A stretch of 55,258 nt of DNA from Gammaproteobacteria bacterium (GCA_013151745.1 JAADHS010000216.1:1-55258); one strand, 5' to 3'; shown: positions 27,239 through 37,892, numbered from the stretch's first letter. Program-made: numbers and translations. Notes: generated from the letters alone by a model not told the origin.

Positions 27239-29065
27239 GTGGCGGAAGGTTTGAAAACGAGACAATGGGGCGTAGTCATGGCACTGCTCAGTGCGTTGCT
27301 ATATATCGTTGCGCCTAACGTAAATGCAACATCGCAAAAAAATGATACGCGACCCGCCTCCCTGGATGAACTCCATATCATCACCAATACTCAACTACAC
27401 AGCACAAAATCTTCAATCGCCAGCCTGGCCTCTATACTCCAACAACACAAAAAAATTAATTTCTGGAATTTGACTAAAAAGCAGACTTTAACTTCAGTTG
27501 AACTTGGCCATTTTTCAGAACAAACCAGAAAATCCAAACAATCTCCATTTTCTTCTCCAAACAAAAAAAGTCTATTCGACCTTTTTTCATTCATCAGCAA
27601 ACAAGAAAAGCAACAGAAAACAGTCCGCCATATTTTTATTGTATTTGACGAACACTCACCCGTACCGATTTTAACAAACAAAGAATACAATAGCATTTCG
27701 CCACTAATAAAAAGATTTCAAGAAAATAATATAAGCATTTCCACTATACATTTAGGCTCCACCTCTTCGGCTAAAAATTTCCACCTCCATGCTCTAACAA
27801 TTGCGACTAATGGCCGATACCAGAGCATCGCCAATATAGAAAAACTAGAAAAAGAGTTTTTAAACCTCATCTCTTTTTCGCTAAAACTAAATTATCTGCC
27901 TTTTCATGACAATCTGGTACGTATAGACAATAATACGGACAAAATCAGCTTCTTATTATTCGGTACAAATAAAAACTTACCAATTCAGTTTATTCCACCA
28001 CAAGAAGAAAAATTTAATCAATACAACTATCCAGACAATGTCCATTGGTTACAAGAAAAAAACTTCGAAATCATTCATATCGATAAACCAGAAAAAGGAA
28101 CATGGCAAATAGATGCTCAGTCTCACCCTATGGATAAAGCGATTATCTCGTCCGCCTTTCAAGTTGAAATAAACTCCATACCATTGCAGCTTTTTCCTCA
28201 TTCTGCACAAACTTTGTCTATAAAATTGACCCAGGAAAATAAACATATCACGGCTCCCAAAATACTCGACCATGTTGTTATCAAAGTAACCATGCTCAGT
28301 ACACAAGGTACAGAACAAACATGGTTTCCTATGGATAACGGTCGCAATGGAGATAAACAGGCTGACGATGGTATTTATGGCGTGCAGCTTAGCGATGCGT
28401 TATTAGCCGGTCAGTATCATTTAAAAATTGACGTTGATGGTCATTTATTTCAGCGCCAGATTAACACTTCGCTCAACGTCGTTACAAAGCCCTTTGAATT
28501 TTTTATCCTCCTCTCTGAGGATGCTTCTCAACATACCATTACTGTTGTACCCTATGCAAAATTGATCCATGCTGAAACAACAACCATCACGGCCTCTATT
28601 ACCTCCGCTAGCGGAAAACAAAAAGAAATCCGATTAAACCGTAAAAATAACTTTGAATGGCAGCTTGCTCTTGATAATACTCCGGAACTTTCTCCTTATG
28701 TTGTTGAATTAAATATTGCAACCATCACCTATAAAGGGAAATCTCTGAGTATTTGGCTAGACCCTATGACAGTAGGACAAAAACCAACTCAAATAAGAAA
28801 AACAGTCACTCACAAACACCATGACTTAATCGATCATGATAATTCGATAACATCAGCGGATACCCTAATAGAAAATAATAAGGGATCTATATTGAGTAGC
28901 GACGAAAAAATAGAGTCAACCCCTTTGGTTTGGATAACGCCAGAAATACAATTCGTATTAATTAACTTTTTACTGCTCATGCTCATTCTAATTACATTTC
29001 ATTTTTGGAGTCGCTATGACAAAAAATGGATTTACAAGCTAAGAGGGATGTTATCCTATGATTAA
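27239..29065 (+). CDS. Degenerate von Willebrand A-like protein with C-terminal membrane anchor
   Basis: 608 residues from a GTG; an ATG at 27278 would drop the basic residues of the signal peptide, so GTG is preferred. After the signal peptide (about 1-31), residues about 40-210 follow the vWA pattern: RHIFIVFDEHS, then NISISTIHLGS and LTIATNGRYQSI, but the first strand (LHIITNTQLHS) lacks the DxSxS metal site. Around 360-380 is DNGRNGDKQADDGIYGV, common after vWA domains in exported proteins. A membrane helix lies at about 572-590, with a short basic tail inside. It overlaps the next gene by eight bases. The layout recalls the TIGR03503-type family, but I am not certain of that. Confidence 0.55.
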   Translation: MAEGLKTRQWGVVMALLSALLYIVAPNVNATSQKNDTRPASLDELHIITNTQLHSTKSSIASLASILQQHKKINFWNLTKKQTLTSVELGHFSEQTRKSKQSPFSSPNKKSLFDLFSFISKQEKQQKTVRHIFIVFDEHSPVPILTNKEYNSISPLIKRFQENNISISTIHLGSTSSAKNFHLHALTIATNGRYQSIANIEKLEKEFLNLISFSLKLNYLPFHDNLVRIDNNTDKISFLLFGTNKNLPIQFIPPQEEKFNQYNYPDNVHWLQEKNFEIIHIDKPEKGTWQIDAQSHPMDKAIISSAFQVEINSIPLQLFPHSAQTLSIKLTQENKHITAPKILDHVVIKVTMLSTQGTEQTWFPMDNGRNGDKQADDGIYGVQLSDALLAGQYHLKIDVDGHLFQRQINTSLNVVTKPFEFFILLSEDASQHTITVVPYAKLIHAETTTITASITSASGKQKEIRLNRKNNFEWQLALDNTPELSPYVVELNIATITYKGKSLSIWLDPMTVGQKPTQIRKTVTHKHHDLIDHDNSITSADTLIENNKGSILSSDEKIESTPLVWITPEIQFVLINFLLLMLILITFHFWSRYDKKWIYKLRGMLSYD

Positions 29066-30155
29066 TATACACTCCAGCCTATATTACCTATTACTAGAAG
29101 CGCTCGTCGTTTTTATATTATTAACAGCTGTATTGTCATTTTTTCAAATCAGACATTATTTAAAGCGTAAAAAAACGCTCATCGATATTGTATATAAAAT
29201 AAAAGAAAATGGATCACAAAGGAAGGAAGAACTCATCCGCTTGTTAAAAGAACAAGGCTTACCCGATGAAGAGCAGTTACTCATGATCAGCAGTGAAATC
29301 ATGAAAAACGAAACCATATTCTATCAATATATCGTTCATGCCCTGGTAAAAATTGACTTAAACCAACTGTCTGATCTGGATAAACATGTTGAATCACTCA
29401 TTCACAGTATAAGCAAGGCAAGTTTAAAGAAAAAAATAGAGACTCGGGATGGCCTGGAGAAAATTGTATCCAATTTATCAGAGCTACACACGACAGTACA
29501 AGAAATAAGAGACGAACAAAACCAGCTTATGAAGATGGTAATCTGCACACCCACCCCCATTGAGAATCCAGCACTAAATAAGCAGGAAACCCAAAGTGAG
29601 AGCGCTGAAGAGAGCATAGTTGATGTAACAACGTCAGAAACGGTAAAAGAGGTCGATGAAAAAACTGAACAATCACTTAGAAAAGAAGAGATAGATACAA
29701 ATAATGAACCTCTATTAGAGGAACAAGAAATTTCATCCAAAGCCACAAAAGACGTTGACCCTGATAACATTCAGACTCAAAAAAATCGACCTGTTGATCA
29801 ACCAACAATGCCCGAAGAAGAAAATATCGCCACAAAACAGAACGACCCCCAACCAACCAGTCTTGCCATCGAAGACGATATCGACGCTATATTAGACGCG
29901 GAAATCAAACCCACTGAAAAAAAACCAGAAGAAGTTGATATTGACGCCTTAATCGAAGAAGTCGCCGATGAAAACAAAAATGTACTTATAGAAAAAAGTT
30001 CACCCAAGGTTAAACAACAAACGTCGAACGATAAAGCCGATGATATTTTAGATGAACTCAATAATATTGAGTCGTTACAAACTGAGGAAACTACGCACCA
30101 AAGTATGGAAACTGAACCCCCGCAGGAGGAAGAGCTAGAGGAATTACTCAAATAA
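29058..30155 (+). CDS. Membrane-anchored protein with long acidic tail
   Basis: 365 residues. One membrane helix (about 9-30) is followed by a basic stop (RHYLKRKK) and a helical region (about 40-165) with KEELIRLLKEQGLPDEEQLL and a coiled coil (LEKIVSNLSELHTTVQEIRDEQNQLMKM). The rest is low-complexity and acidic, with repeated D-I-D-A-(I/L)-(L/I) motifs (EDDIDAILDAEI, EVDIDALIEEVAD, ADDILDELNN) and an end of EEELEELLK. These repeated short helices look like docking peptides. The ATG overlaps the upstream stop, so it is coupled to the vWA-like gene. Function unknown; the tail is probably cytosolic. Confidence 0.5.
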   Translation: MINIHSSLYYLLLEALVVFILLTAVLSFFQIRHYLKRKKTLIDIVYKIKENGSQRKEELIRLLKEQGLPDEEQLLMISSEIMKNETIFYQYIVHALVKIDLNQLSDLDKHVESLIHSISKASLKKKIETRDGLEKIVSNLSELHTTVQEIRDEQNQLMKMVICTPTPIENPALNKQETQSESAEESIVDVTTSETVKEVDEKTEQSLRKEEIDTNNEPLLEEQEISSKATKDVDPDNIQTQKNRPVDQPTMPEEENIATKQNDPQPTSLAIEDDIDAILDAEIKPTEKKPEEVDIDALIEEVADENKNVLIEKSSPKVKQQTSNDKADDILDELNNIESLQTEETTHQSMETEPPQEEELEELLK

Positions 30156-30332
30156 ACTTGGCATCAAAACACACAATATAAAAAAGTGATTCACCCTTTC
30201 TTTGCCACCATAAATCTATCTTAAATCTCAGCCCTGTTACTGTGGATCGTTAAAAATGTGACCTTCTCCCTAATAGTTCAAACATTTAAACCGATACCAT
30301 TAACAATATTTTCAACCCGGGACAGCTCAGGA

Positions 30333-30875
30333 ATGCTCAAACTTTTTAACAATTCACGCTGGCCTCTCCTTGTCTTTTCTTTGCTAATATGCCTTTTTTT
30401 TCCTCCATTAAGCTATTCCGAAGAACTTGAAAATCAAATAATTAACGAACAAATTCAAAACCTGAAAAAAGAAGTACTAAAACTCAATCGAGACCTTTTT
30501 ATTCTTGAAGAAGAACTACTATTCCCAGCAAGCACTCAAATCGTTGTTTTTGTTTCACTCAATACAGATGACTTGTTTGCATTGGATTCTGTCGAACTTA
30601 AAATAAATAATAAGACGGTAGCACAGTATCTTTATACCGATAGAGAACTTGATGCACTACATCGAGGAGGTGTCCAGCAATTATTCAGCGGCAATATTCG
30701 TTCAGGAAAAAACGAATTGATCGCCTTTTTTACCGGCAAAGGCCCGCATAAGCGAGAATATCGACGCGGTGCCACATTCGAAATAACGAAAACAGATGAA
30801 ATTAAATACATTGAGCTGATCATTCAAGGTAACACCCTTAAGCAACAACCTGAGTTTGTTATTAACGAATGGTAA
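30333..30875 (+). CDS. Small exported coiled-coil protein, unknown function
   Basis: 180 residues from the ATG at 30333, which gives a clean signal peptide (MLKLFNNSRWPLLVFSLL...SYS). An upstream GTG at 30258 would add 25 residues with no signal-peptide logic. The mature part starts with a coiled coil (about 30-65, NEQIQNLKKEVLKLNRDLFILEE in outline), then a beta-rich domain (QIVVFVSLNTDDLFALDSVEL, KNELIAFFTGKG) that looks immunoglobulin-like. Its stop overlaps the start of the TPR gene by seven bases (ATGGTAA). I do not recognise the family. It is probably periplasmic and acts with its neighbours. Confidence 0.5.
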   Translation: MLKLFNNSRWPLLVFSLLICLFFPPLSYSEELENQIINEQIQNLKKEVLKLNRDLFILEEELLFPASTQIVVFVSLNTDDLFALDSVELKINNKTVAQYLYTDRELDALHRGGVQQLFSGNIRSGKNELIAFFTGKGPHKREYRRGATFEITKTDEIKYIELIIQGNTLKQQPEFVINEW

Positions 30876-32773
30876 GGTACAGAATACAACGCCAAAGAAT
30901 AAATCTGGTTTTATTTTTAATGATAACGTTGTTCATGCCTCTTTCAGCACGGAGCGATGATGGCTCAACTACACCCTCACGCACCAGCGGCATCCATCAC
31001 AGCAACGTACTTTATTATTTTTTACAGAAAAAATATTTACCCGCAATATCCAAGTCATTATTTTTTAAAAAAACAGAACGATACAACCCTGAAAAACATG
31101 ACGGGAATTTGCTTCTGGGGGCTCTTTATCTTTCGTATGGACTCTATAATGATGCAAAAAAATTATTTATCATAGTCGCAGACAACAGTGATCAACCCGC
31201 CCTCAGAGATAAAGCCTGGCTGTATTTGTCTGAAATATTCTATCGTCGCGGTGAATACAACAATGCACACTCTGCATTAAACCGCATAAAACAAACCTTG
31301 CCTTCTACCTTTGAAGCAAGAAAAATTATATTAAATGCCAATATCTTTCTCGCTCAAAATAAATATGAGAAAGCGGTTGAGCTATTGCGTAATATCAAAG
31401 AAAAAGAAACGATTTGGACTCACTATGCTCGTTTTAATCTTGGGGTTGCACTCATCAAACTTCAGCAAAAAAAACAAGGCATAGAAGTAATCGAAACGAT
31501 CACAAACAACAAAAAACATTTACATCCAGAAGCGGCCGCATTACGCGACAGGGCGAACATTGCGTTAGGATACACCGCTTTGAATAACCAACAAACTACA
31601 TCTGCACGTCGTTATTTTGAACAGGTTCATCTTCACGGCCCTTATTCCAACCAAGCACTTTTTGGTTTAGGACAAGCCTGGCTCATTGAACAACAACCTA
31701 GCAAAGCTATTCATACATGGAAGGAACTCAACAACAGAAATAATCATGGCGCAGCCGTTCTCGAATCCAGCCTGGCTATTGCAAAAGCTTACATTGCAGA
31801 AAAAAAGCATAGTCAAGCGCTCATTTATTTAAATAAAGCCATCAACACAATTGATGCTGATGTCACGCTACTGCAACAAACTATTATTGATATTGATTCA
31901 AATCATCTCATGAATGAAATTTTGCTCGATAAAATAGAACTTGATAAAACGCCATGGCAGTGGGACCCTGGCAAGCTACCTAAGGCACTAAAAAGATACG
32001 CCATCGCCAAATTAGTTTCTAGTCATGATTTTATAGAAGCACTAAAAAGTTATCGCGATCTCGAATATATTAATAAACAATTTAAGACATGGAAAAACAG
32101 CATCTCAGCTTTTTCGACCATGTTGAATACCCGTAGACATGGTTATAACAATAAACTACCTCTCACTTTGAAAAAATACAAATCACTCGGCATAGCTGAA
32201 ATGAATATTCGTTATAACAATCTAGCCAAGGAGCTACAACGTATAGAAAACAAGAACGACCTTTTGGCACTTAAAACAGCAGAGGAAGCAACATCGCTTA
32301 AACGCAGCACTGAGGTTAATTCTCGACTTGTAAAAATCGGCTCCTTTCTTTCACCAGAAAAAATACAAAATTATCAAGAAAGAGCGCGGCGTACGCAAGG
32401 TCTTCTTTATTGGAAAATAGCAAATAATTACAAGCCCCGGTTACATGTCACTAAAAAATATTTACAAGAATTAGCATTTGAAATTGAGGAAGCGACATAT
32501 CTTCGAACCGAATTAGACAAGGCACAACAGCGAGAACCTGCGTTATTTGAACACTATCAAAATCGAATTTCTGAACTCAGAAAACGGGTTAACCATATGG
32601 AAATCGAGTCGGAAAAATTGATAGCGGCTCAAAGAAAACAAATAGAATCAGCAGCAACAGTACAATTAAATAAACAGATAAAACGTCTTACGCATTATAA
32701 AGAACAGGCTCAATACGCAATTGCACAAATATATGACCTGGCCCTCACAACAAAGAGTAACGAAGAAAACTGA
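30869..32773 (+). CDS. Exported tetratricopeptide-repeat protein, last gene of the envelope cluster
   Basis: 634 residues. A signal peptide (about 1-28, LVLFLMITLFMPLSARSDD) precedes TPR units (about 45-330), for example LLGALYLSYGLYNDAKKLF, AWLYLSEIFYRRGEYNNAHSA and ALFGLGQAWLIEQQPSKAIH. The C-terminal third is helical and coiled-coil with no membrane helix. Such exported TPR proteins act as scaffolds for envelope complexes. It is translationally coupled to the preceding gene. A weak hairpin at 32779-32804 (CACAAAA/TTTTGTG) follows the stop. The specific role is unknown. Confidence 0.6.
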   Translation: MVRYRIQRQRINLVLFLMITLFMPLSARSDDGSTTPSRTSGIHHSNVLYYFLQKKYLPAISKSLFFKKTERYNPEKHDGNLLLGALYLSYGLYNDAKKLFIIVADNSDQPALRDKAWLYLSEIFYRRGEYNNAHSALNRIKQTLPSTFEARKIILNANIFLAQNKYEKAVELLRNIKEKETIWTHYARFNLGVALIKLQQKKQGIEVIETITNNKKHLHPEAAALRDRANIALGYTALNNQQTTSARRYFEQVHLHGPYSNQALFGLGQAWLIEQQPSKAIHTWKELNNRNNHGAAVLESSLAIAKAYIAEKKHSQALIYLNKAINTIDADVTLLQQTIIDIDSNHLMNEILLDKIELDKTPWQWDPGKLPKALKRYAIAKLVSSHDFIEALKSYRDLEYINKQFKTWKNSISAFSTMLNTRRHGYNNKLPLTLKKYKSLGIAEMNIRYNNLAKELQRIENKNDLLALKTAEEATSLKRSTEVNSRLVKIGSFLSPEKIQNYQERARRTQGLLYWKIANNYKPRLHVTKKYLQELAFEIEEATYLRTELDKAQQREPALFEHYQNRISELRKRVNHMEIESEKLIAAQRKQIESAATVQLNKQIKRLTHYKEQAQYAIAQIYDLALTTKSNEEN

Positions 32774-32884
32774 ACGCCCACAAAACCCGACAAACCCTTT
32801 TGTGAGTTAGTCTCAACTTAATCCGACGCAACTACTTTTGTGTGATATCGCATCATAAAATGACAGCCTCCTAAAAACGCAAAA

Positions 32885-32923
32885 AGCCCTGCTATCAACT
32901 GTTTAAAAGATAATAGCAGGGCT
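32885..32923 (-). terminator. fba terminator
   Basis: On the minus strand AGCCCTGCTAT pairs with ATAGCAGGGCT (11 bp, perfect) across a 17-base loop and is followed by TTTTTGCG. It sits between the convergent TPR gene and fba and is a classic intrinsic terminator for the minus strand. Confidence 0.88.
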
Positions 32924-32939
32924 AGAAGTACTGTGTTGT

Positions 32940-34004
32940 TTAGTTTACTTTTGGATCCAGTTCTCCAGTGGCATAACGAGCCATCATGTCATCCAAAGAA
33001 ACCACTTTGATTTTTGAAGCTTGTCCTGCTGCACCAAAGGCTTCATATCGAGCTTTACAAATTTCTGACATGGCTTTGGTTGCTTCTTTAAGAAATTTAC
33101 GAGGGTCGAAGTTTGCTGCATTTTCTTTAAGATGTTTGCGAACGGCACCCGTAGAAGCCATACGTAAATCCGTATCGATGTTAACTTTACGCACACCATT
33201 TTTGATGCCATCAACAATTTCTGAAACAGGTACACCATATGTTTGACCCATATCACCGCCATAGTTGTTGATGATTTCTAACCATTCCTGGGGTACAGAA
33301 GAAGAACCATGCATAACCAGATGAACAGAGGGAATACGCTCATGAATTTCTTTCACGCGATCTAGTCGCAGAATTTTACCCGTCGGCTTAGATGAAAATT
33401 TATAGGCGCCATGAGAGGTACCAATCGCAATCGCCAAGGCATCAACACCCGTTTTTTTAACGAAGTCAGCCGCTTCTTCTGGATCAGTTAATAATTGATC
33501 CATATCCAGCTTTCCTACCGCGCCGTGGCCGTCTTCTTCGCCCATCTCACCCGTTTCAAGAGAACCCAGGCAACCCAGCTCACCTTCCACGGAAACGCCA
33601 CCGGCATGAGCCATTTTTACCACTTCACGAGTCACGTCAACATTGTACTCAAAAGAGGACGGGGTCTTCATGTCCGCCATTAATGAACCATCCATCATGA
33701 CAGAAGAAAAGCCAGACTGAATTGAACGCAGACAGATCGCCGGCTCTGAACCGTGATCTTGATGCATCACAACCGGGATATGAGGGTATTGCTCCGTGGC
33801 GGCTAAAATTAAATGACGCAGGAAGGGCTCACCCGCATAGTTACGCGCACCGGCTGAGCCTTGCATAATAACGGGGCTGTTCACCGCATCAGCCGCTTGC
33901 ATGATAGCGTGAACTTGCTCCATATTATTCACGTTAAAAGCGGGAATACCGTAATCGTTTTCTGCTGCATGATCCAAAAGCTGACGCAATGAAATAAGAG
34001 CCAT
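32940..34004 (-). CDS. fba: Fructose-bisphosphate aldolase, class II
   Basis: 354 residues from the ATG at 34004 ([19 protein letters not shown]), with AGGAG seven bases upstream; an earlier frame extension to 34031 has no such site. VVMHQDHGS carries zinc-binding His. [25 protein letters not shown] and [11 protein letters not shown] are class II motifs of the longer type found in Calvin-cycle and methylotroph aldolases. It cleaves fructose-1,6-bisphosphate. It is last in the tkt-gap-pgk-pyk-fba run. Confidence 0.97.
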   Translation of the reverse strand: MALISLRQLLDHAAENDYGIPAFNVNNMEQVHAIMQAADAVNSPVIMQGSAGARNYAGEPFLRHLILAATEQYPHIPVVMHQDHGSEPAICLRSIQSGFSSVMMDGSLMADMKTPSSFEYNVDVTREVVKMAHAGGVSVEGELGCLGSLETGEMGEEDGHGAVGKLDMDQLLTDPEEAADFVKKTGVDALAIAIGTSHGAYKFSSKPTGKILRLDRVKEIHERIPSVHLVMHGSSSVPQEWLEIINNYGGDMGQTYGVPVSEIVDGIKNGVRKVNIDTDLRMASTGAVRKHLKENAANFDPRKFLKEATKAMSEICKARYEAFGAAGQASKIKVVSLDDMMARYATGELDPKVN

Positions 34005-34058
34005 AAAAAATCTCCTTATATAGTGATTCAATTAAAATTTATTGTTCTGAAAAAATAT

Positions 34059-35501
34059 CTACTGAGGTTCCACCATGTCTCCGACACGAACAATTTTCAT
34101 TGCATTGGTACCGCCACCACAGCCCACAAGATCACCTTTAGCTATAATAACCAGGTCGCCATCACGCACCACTCCACGATGCACTAATTCAGCAACAGCC
34201 TTTTTATTGGCCAGCGCATGATCCGTTGTACTGATTTCAAATTTAACAGGGTAAACACCTCTGAATAAGGTCACTTTTTGCTGTGTTTTAATATGGGGTG
34301 TGAGTGCATAAATAGGAATACCGGAACTAATACGAGACATCCATAAAGGGGTGGAACCTGACTCGGTTAATGCGGCTATCGCCTTCACTCCGACATGATT
34401 GGCGGTATACATTGTTGCCATTGCAATCGCTTCATCAACACGTTCAAACTGTGTATTGATACGATGATCCGATACTTTTGCCAAAGGCTGATGTTCCGCC
34501 CGACGACACACCCGATCCATCGCGGCCACGGCTTTGGCCGGATACTTTCCAGCAGCAGTCTCAGCTGACAACATAACGGCATCGGTGCCATCTAATACCG
34601 CATTGGCAACATCAAAAACTTCCGCCCGAGTGGGAATCGGACTTTCAATCATTGACTCCATCATTTGCGTCGCAGTAATCGCGATCGTATCCATTGATCG
34701 AGCCATTTTAATGATCTTTTTTTGTACCGCAGGCAGTTCAGCATCTCCAATTTCAACACCCAGATCCCCACGCGCAACCATAACGACATCCGATGCTGCG
34801 ACAATGGCTTCCAGATCATCTACCGCCTCAGCCCGTTCAATTTTTGAAACGATGCTGCCGTGTCCACCTGCTTCACGAAGCAACTGACGCGCCAAATTAA
34901 CATCAGCAGCACAACGAGGAAAAGAGATCGCAACATAGTCCGCTTGAATTTTTGCGGCGGTCTTAATGTCTTCACGATCTTTTTGGGTGATCGCATCGGC
35001 CGATAGACCACCACCTTGACGATTGATTCCTTTATTATTTGAAAGCGCTCCCCCCAATACAACCTGACAACGAACTTCTCCGTCAACGACTTCCTCCACC
35101 CACAAAGTGACCCGGCCATCATCAAGTAATAACGTATCGCCTCGACTGACATCATCGGCCAGTTTTTTATATGTCACCCCGACTCTTTCCTGGGTACCGT
35201 TAAGCGGATCATGATGAATATCAAGAACAAACTGCTCGCCTTCGACCAGCTCTATTTTTCCGTCTTTGAAGCGATCTATGCGAATTTTCGGCCCTTGCAA
35301 GTCAACGAGCACGCCGATTGGACGACCATTTACTGCTGCCCGCTCTCTCACTAACGCCGCCCTGGCTATATGATCTTCCGCGTTCCCATGAGAGAAATTA
35401 AGGCGCACCACGTCCAGACCCGCTTCTATCATGTCATCAATCACCGCCTTACTCTCAGAAGCCGGGCCCAGGGTTGCAACTATTTTTGTTCTTCGTAGCA
35501 T
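34059..35501 (-). CDS. pyk: Pyruvate kinase
   Basis: 480 residues from the ATG at 35501 (MLRRTKIVATLGPAS); the TTG before it is not needed. MVARGDLGVEIG (about 240-251) and ATQMMESMIESPIPTRAEV (about 275-293) are the catalytic signatures. LDDGRVTLWVEEV is the B-domain. The C-domain ends near GDLVGCGGGTNAMKIV. It makes pyruvate and ATP from PEP. It sits between pgk and fba on the same strand, with gaps of about 55 bases. Confidence 0.97.
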   Translation of the reverse strand: MLRRTKIVATLGPASESKAVIDDMIEAGLDVVRLNFSHGNAEDHIARAALVRERAAVNGRPIGVLVDLQGPKIRIDRFKDGKIELVEGEQFVLDIHHDPLNGTQERVGVTYKKLADDVSRGDTLLLDDGRVTLWVEEVVDGEVRCQVVLGGALSNNKGINRQGGGLSADAITQKDREDIKTAAKIQADYVAISFPRCAADVNLARQLLREAGGHGSIVSKIERAEAVDDLEAIVAASDVVMVARGDLGVEIGDAELPAVQKKIIKMARSMDTIAITATQMMESMIESPIPTRAEVFDVANAVLDGTDAVMLSAETAAGKYPAKAVAAMDRVCRRAEHQPLAKVSDHRINTQFERVDEAIAMATMYTANHVGVKAIAALTESGSTPLWMSRISSGIPIYALTPHIKTQQKVTLFRGVYPVKFEISTTDHALANKKAVAELVHRGVVRDGDLVIIAKGDLVGCGGGTNAMKIVRVGDMVEPQ

Positions 35502-35558
35502 CAAACGCTCTTTAAATTTTCAAATAATAGACAGATGGTTTTTTAGTATTCGCTATTT

Positions 35559-36734
35559 CTATTTAGCTCGTTCTTCCAGTATGGCAACAGCAGGTAGTTT
35601 TTTACCTTCCAAAAATTCAAGGAATGCGCCACCGCCCGTAGAGATATAAGAGATTTTATCTGCAATATCGTATTTATCAACCGCGGCCAACGTATCCCCT
35701 CCACCGGCAATAGAGAATGCTGAACTTTCTGCAATCGCCATAGCAATTGATTTCGTACCTTCGCCAAACTGGTCAAATTCAAAAACACCAACAGGGCCAT
35801 TCCAAACAATCGTCCCTGCGTTTTTGATCACCTCCGCCAACGCTGCAGCACTATCCGGACCAATGTCAAAAATCATATCGTCATCAACAACCTCTGCGAC
35901 TGTTTTCAACGTCGCTACTGCGGTTTCAGAGAATTCTTTTCCACAAACAACATCGGAAGGCACCGGGATATCCCCCCCTCGTGCTTTAGCATCCGCACTC
36001 AGTTTATTAGCGATATCGGTCAGGTCTGCTTCATAAAGCGACTTACCTACATTATGCCCCGCTGCAGCGATAAAAGTGTTGGCAATTCCGCCGCCTACAA
36101 CGAGCTGATCAACTACTTTGGAGAGCGACTGCAAAACAGTCAATTTTGTCGATACTTTAGAGCCGCCAACAATAGCAACCATGGGGCGAGCTGGATTATC
36201 AAGTGCTTTACCCAGTGCTTCTAACTCACCCGCCAATAACGGCCCCGCACAAGCTGTGGCGGCAAATTTAGACACGCCATGAGTCGAACCTTGTGCACGA
36301 TGAGCCGTACCAAAGGCGTCCATCACAAACACATCGCATAGAGCGGCGTATTTTTTTGCCAAAGCATCATCGTTTTTCTTTTCGCCAACATTAAAACGAA
36401 CGTTCTCAAGGACAACAACGTCACCCTCGTTAAGTTCAACGCCATTCAAGTACTCTTTCGCCACACTGACTTCTTTGCCCAACAAACCAGCCAGATGTTT
36501 AGCAACGGGTGCAAGAGAAAATGCTTCAGCATACTCACCCTCAACAGGCCGTCCCAGGTGTGACATAATCATCACCTTCGCGCCTGCGGCCAACGCTTTT
36601 TGTATCGTCGGTAACGATGCACGAATGCGCGCATCAGATGTTACCTTGCCATCTTTAACAGGCACATTCAGATCTTGGCGAATTAACACTCGTTTGCCGG
36701 TCAAATCTAAATCAACCATCTTGATTACAGACAT
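35559..36734 (-). CDS. pgk: Phosphoglycerate kinase
   Basis: 391 residues from the second of two adjacent ATGs, which has AGGAG at a six-base spacing. [39 protein letters not shown], the substrate region [15 protein letters not shown] and the nucleotide-binding [12 protein letters not shown] are all intact. It interconverts 1,3-bisphosphoglycerate and 3-phosphoglycerate. It lies downstream of gap, as in most gammaproteobacteria with this block. Confidence 0.98.
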   Translation of the reverse strand: MSVIKMVDLDLTGKRVLIRQDLNVPVKDGKVTSDARIRASLPTIQKALAAGAKVMIMSHLGRPVEGEYAEAFSLAPVAKHLAGLLGKEVSVAKEYLNGVELNEGDVVVLENVRFNVGEKKNDDALAKKYAALCDVFVMDAFGTAHRAQGSTHGVSKFAATACAGPLLAGELEALGKALDNPARPMVAIVGGSKVSTKLTVLQSLSKVVDQLVVGGGIANTFIAAAGHNVGKSLYEADLTDIANKLSADAKARGGDIPVPSDVVCGKEFSETAVATLKTVAEVVDDDMIFDIGPDSAAALAEVIKNAGTIVWNGPVGVFEFDQFGEGTKSIAMAIAESSAFSIAGGGDTLAAVDKYDIADKISYISTGGGAFLEFLEGKKLPAVAILEERAK

Positions 36735-36887
36735 CATGTACTCCTAAAAACGTATCCTGAAAACCATGCAAGGTAATTTTTCACCATCAAACCGACCTGT
36801 TTTCAGCTAAAAGGCCGCTCCTGCAAAAAACGCTGTTTTACCAGGGTGCAGAAGCGATATTTTATTTTGTCGCGATTCAAATCGCTT

Positions 36888-37892
36888 TTACGATGTTGCT
36901 ACATGGCGTACAAAACGCATCATATTACAAGTGTAACCATATTCGTTATCGTACCAAGCGACCAATTTAACAAACGTACCATCGAGTGCAATACCAGCTC
37001 CGGCATCAAAAATTGAAGAATAACCCACCCCACGAAAGTCTGTAGAAACGACTTTATCATCGGTATAAGCTAAAGTTTGACTCATATCGCCAGACTCAGA
37101 AGCCGCTTTCATCGTTGCACAGATCTGCTCGTAAGAGGCCTCGCTATTCAACTCTACAGTCAAATCAACAACAGAAACATCCGAGGTCGGTATACGAAAA
37201 GCCATACCCGTCAATTTGCCATTTAACTCTGGAAGCACAACACCAACGGCTTTAGCCGCCCCCGTAGAGGAAGGAATTATATTTTCCAAAATACCCCGGC
37301 CACCGCGCCAATCTTTCATTGAAGGGCCATCCACTGTTTTTTGAGTTGCGGTAGCCGCATGAACCGTGGTCATCAAACCTCGTTTGATACCAAATTTATC
37401 GTTAATCACCTTAGCCAAAGGCGCTAGACAGTTCGTGGTACAAGACGCCGCAGAAACGATATTTTGACCGGCATAAGTGTTGTGATTAACACCAAAAACA
37501 AACATGGGCGTACCATCTTTAGAGGGTGCAGATTGAACCACTTTTTTGGCACCAGCATCAATATGCGCCTGGCACGTTTCTTCTGTCAGGAAAAACCCTG
37601 TACATTCAAGAACAACATCAACCTTAACGTCGCCCCATTTGAGATCAGCAGGATTCCGTTCAGCGGTCAAACGAATTTTGTTACCGTTGACAATCAAGCT
37701 GCCATTATCTACAGAGATCTCACCGTCAAAGCGACCGTGTACGGAGTCATATTGCAGCATATACGCCAAATAATCCGCATCCAGCAAGTCGTTAATCGCC
37801 ACTATTTCCATATCTTGAAACTCTTGCGCTACTGCACGAAATGCCATACGGCCAATACGACCAAACCCATTTATACCTACTCTAATCGTCAT
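36888..37892 (-). CDS. gap: Glyceraldehyde-3-phosphate dehydrogenase, type I
   Basis: 334 residues. [10 protein letters not shown] binds NAD, and [12 protein letters not shown] (about 150-161) holds the catalytic Cys. [14 protein letters not shown] and the end [15 protein letters not shown] are conserved. Thr in HAATATQ and the overall pattern fit the glycolytic, NAD-dependent type. GGAGAG lies before the ATG. An 18-base sequence shared with 2662-2679 overlaps the stop (36872-36889). Confidence 0.98.
   Translation of the reverse strand: MTIRVGINGFGRIGRMAFRAVAQEFQDMEIVAINDLLDADYLAYMLQYDSVHGRFDGEISVDNGSLIVNGNKIRLTAERNPADLKWGDVKVDVVLECTGFFLTEETCQAHIDAGAKKVVQSAPSKDGTPMFVFGVNHNTYAGQNIVSAASCTTNCLAPLAKVINDKFGIKRGLMTTVHAATATQKTVDGPSMKDWRGGRGILENIIPSSTGAAKAVGVVLPELNGKLTGMAFRIPTSDVSVVDLTVELNSEASYEQICATMKAASESGDMSQTLAYTDDKVVSTDFRGVGYSSIFDAGAGIALDGTFVKLVAWYDNEYGYTCNMMRFVRHVATS

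Noticed and set aside
29402-30151. Ser-rich minus-strand open frames opposite the acidic-tail gene
   Set aside because: They are mirror images of the Glu/Asp-rich coding strand; low complexity explains the open frames.
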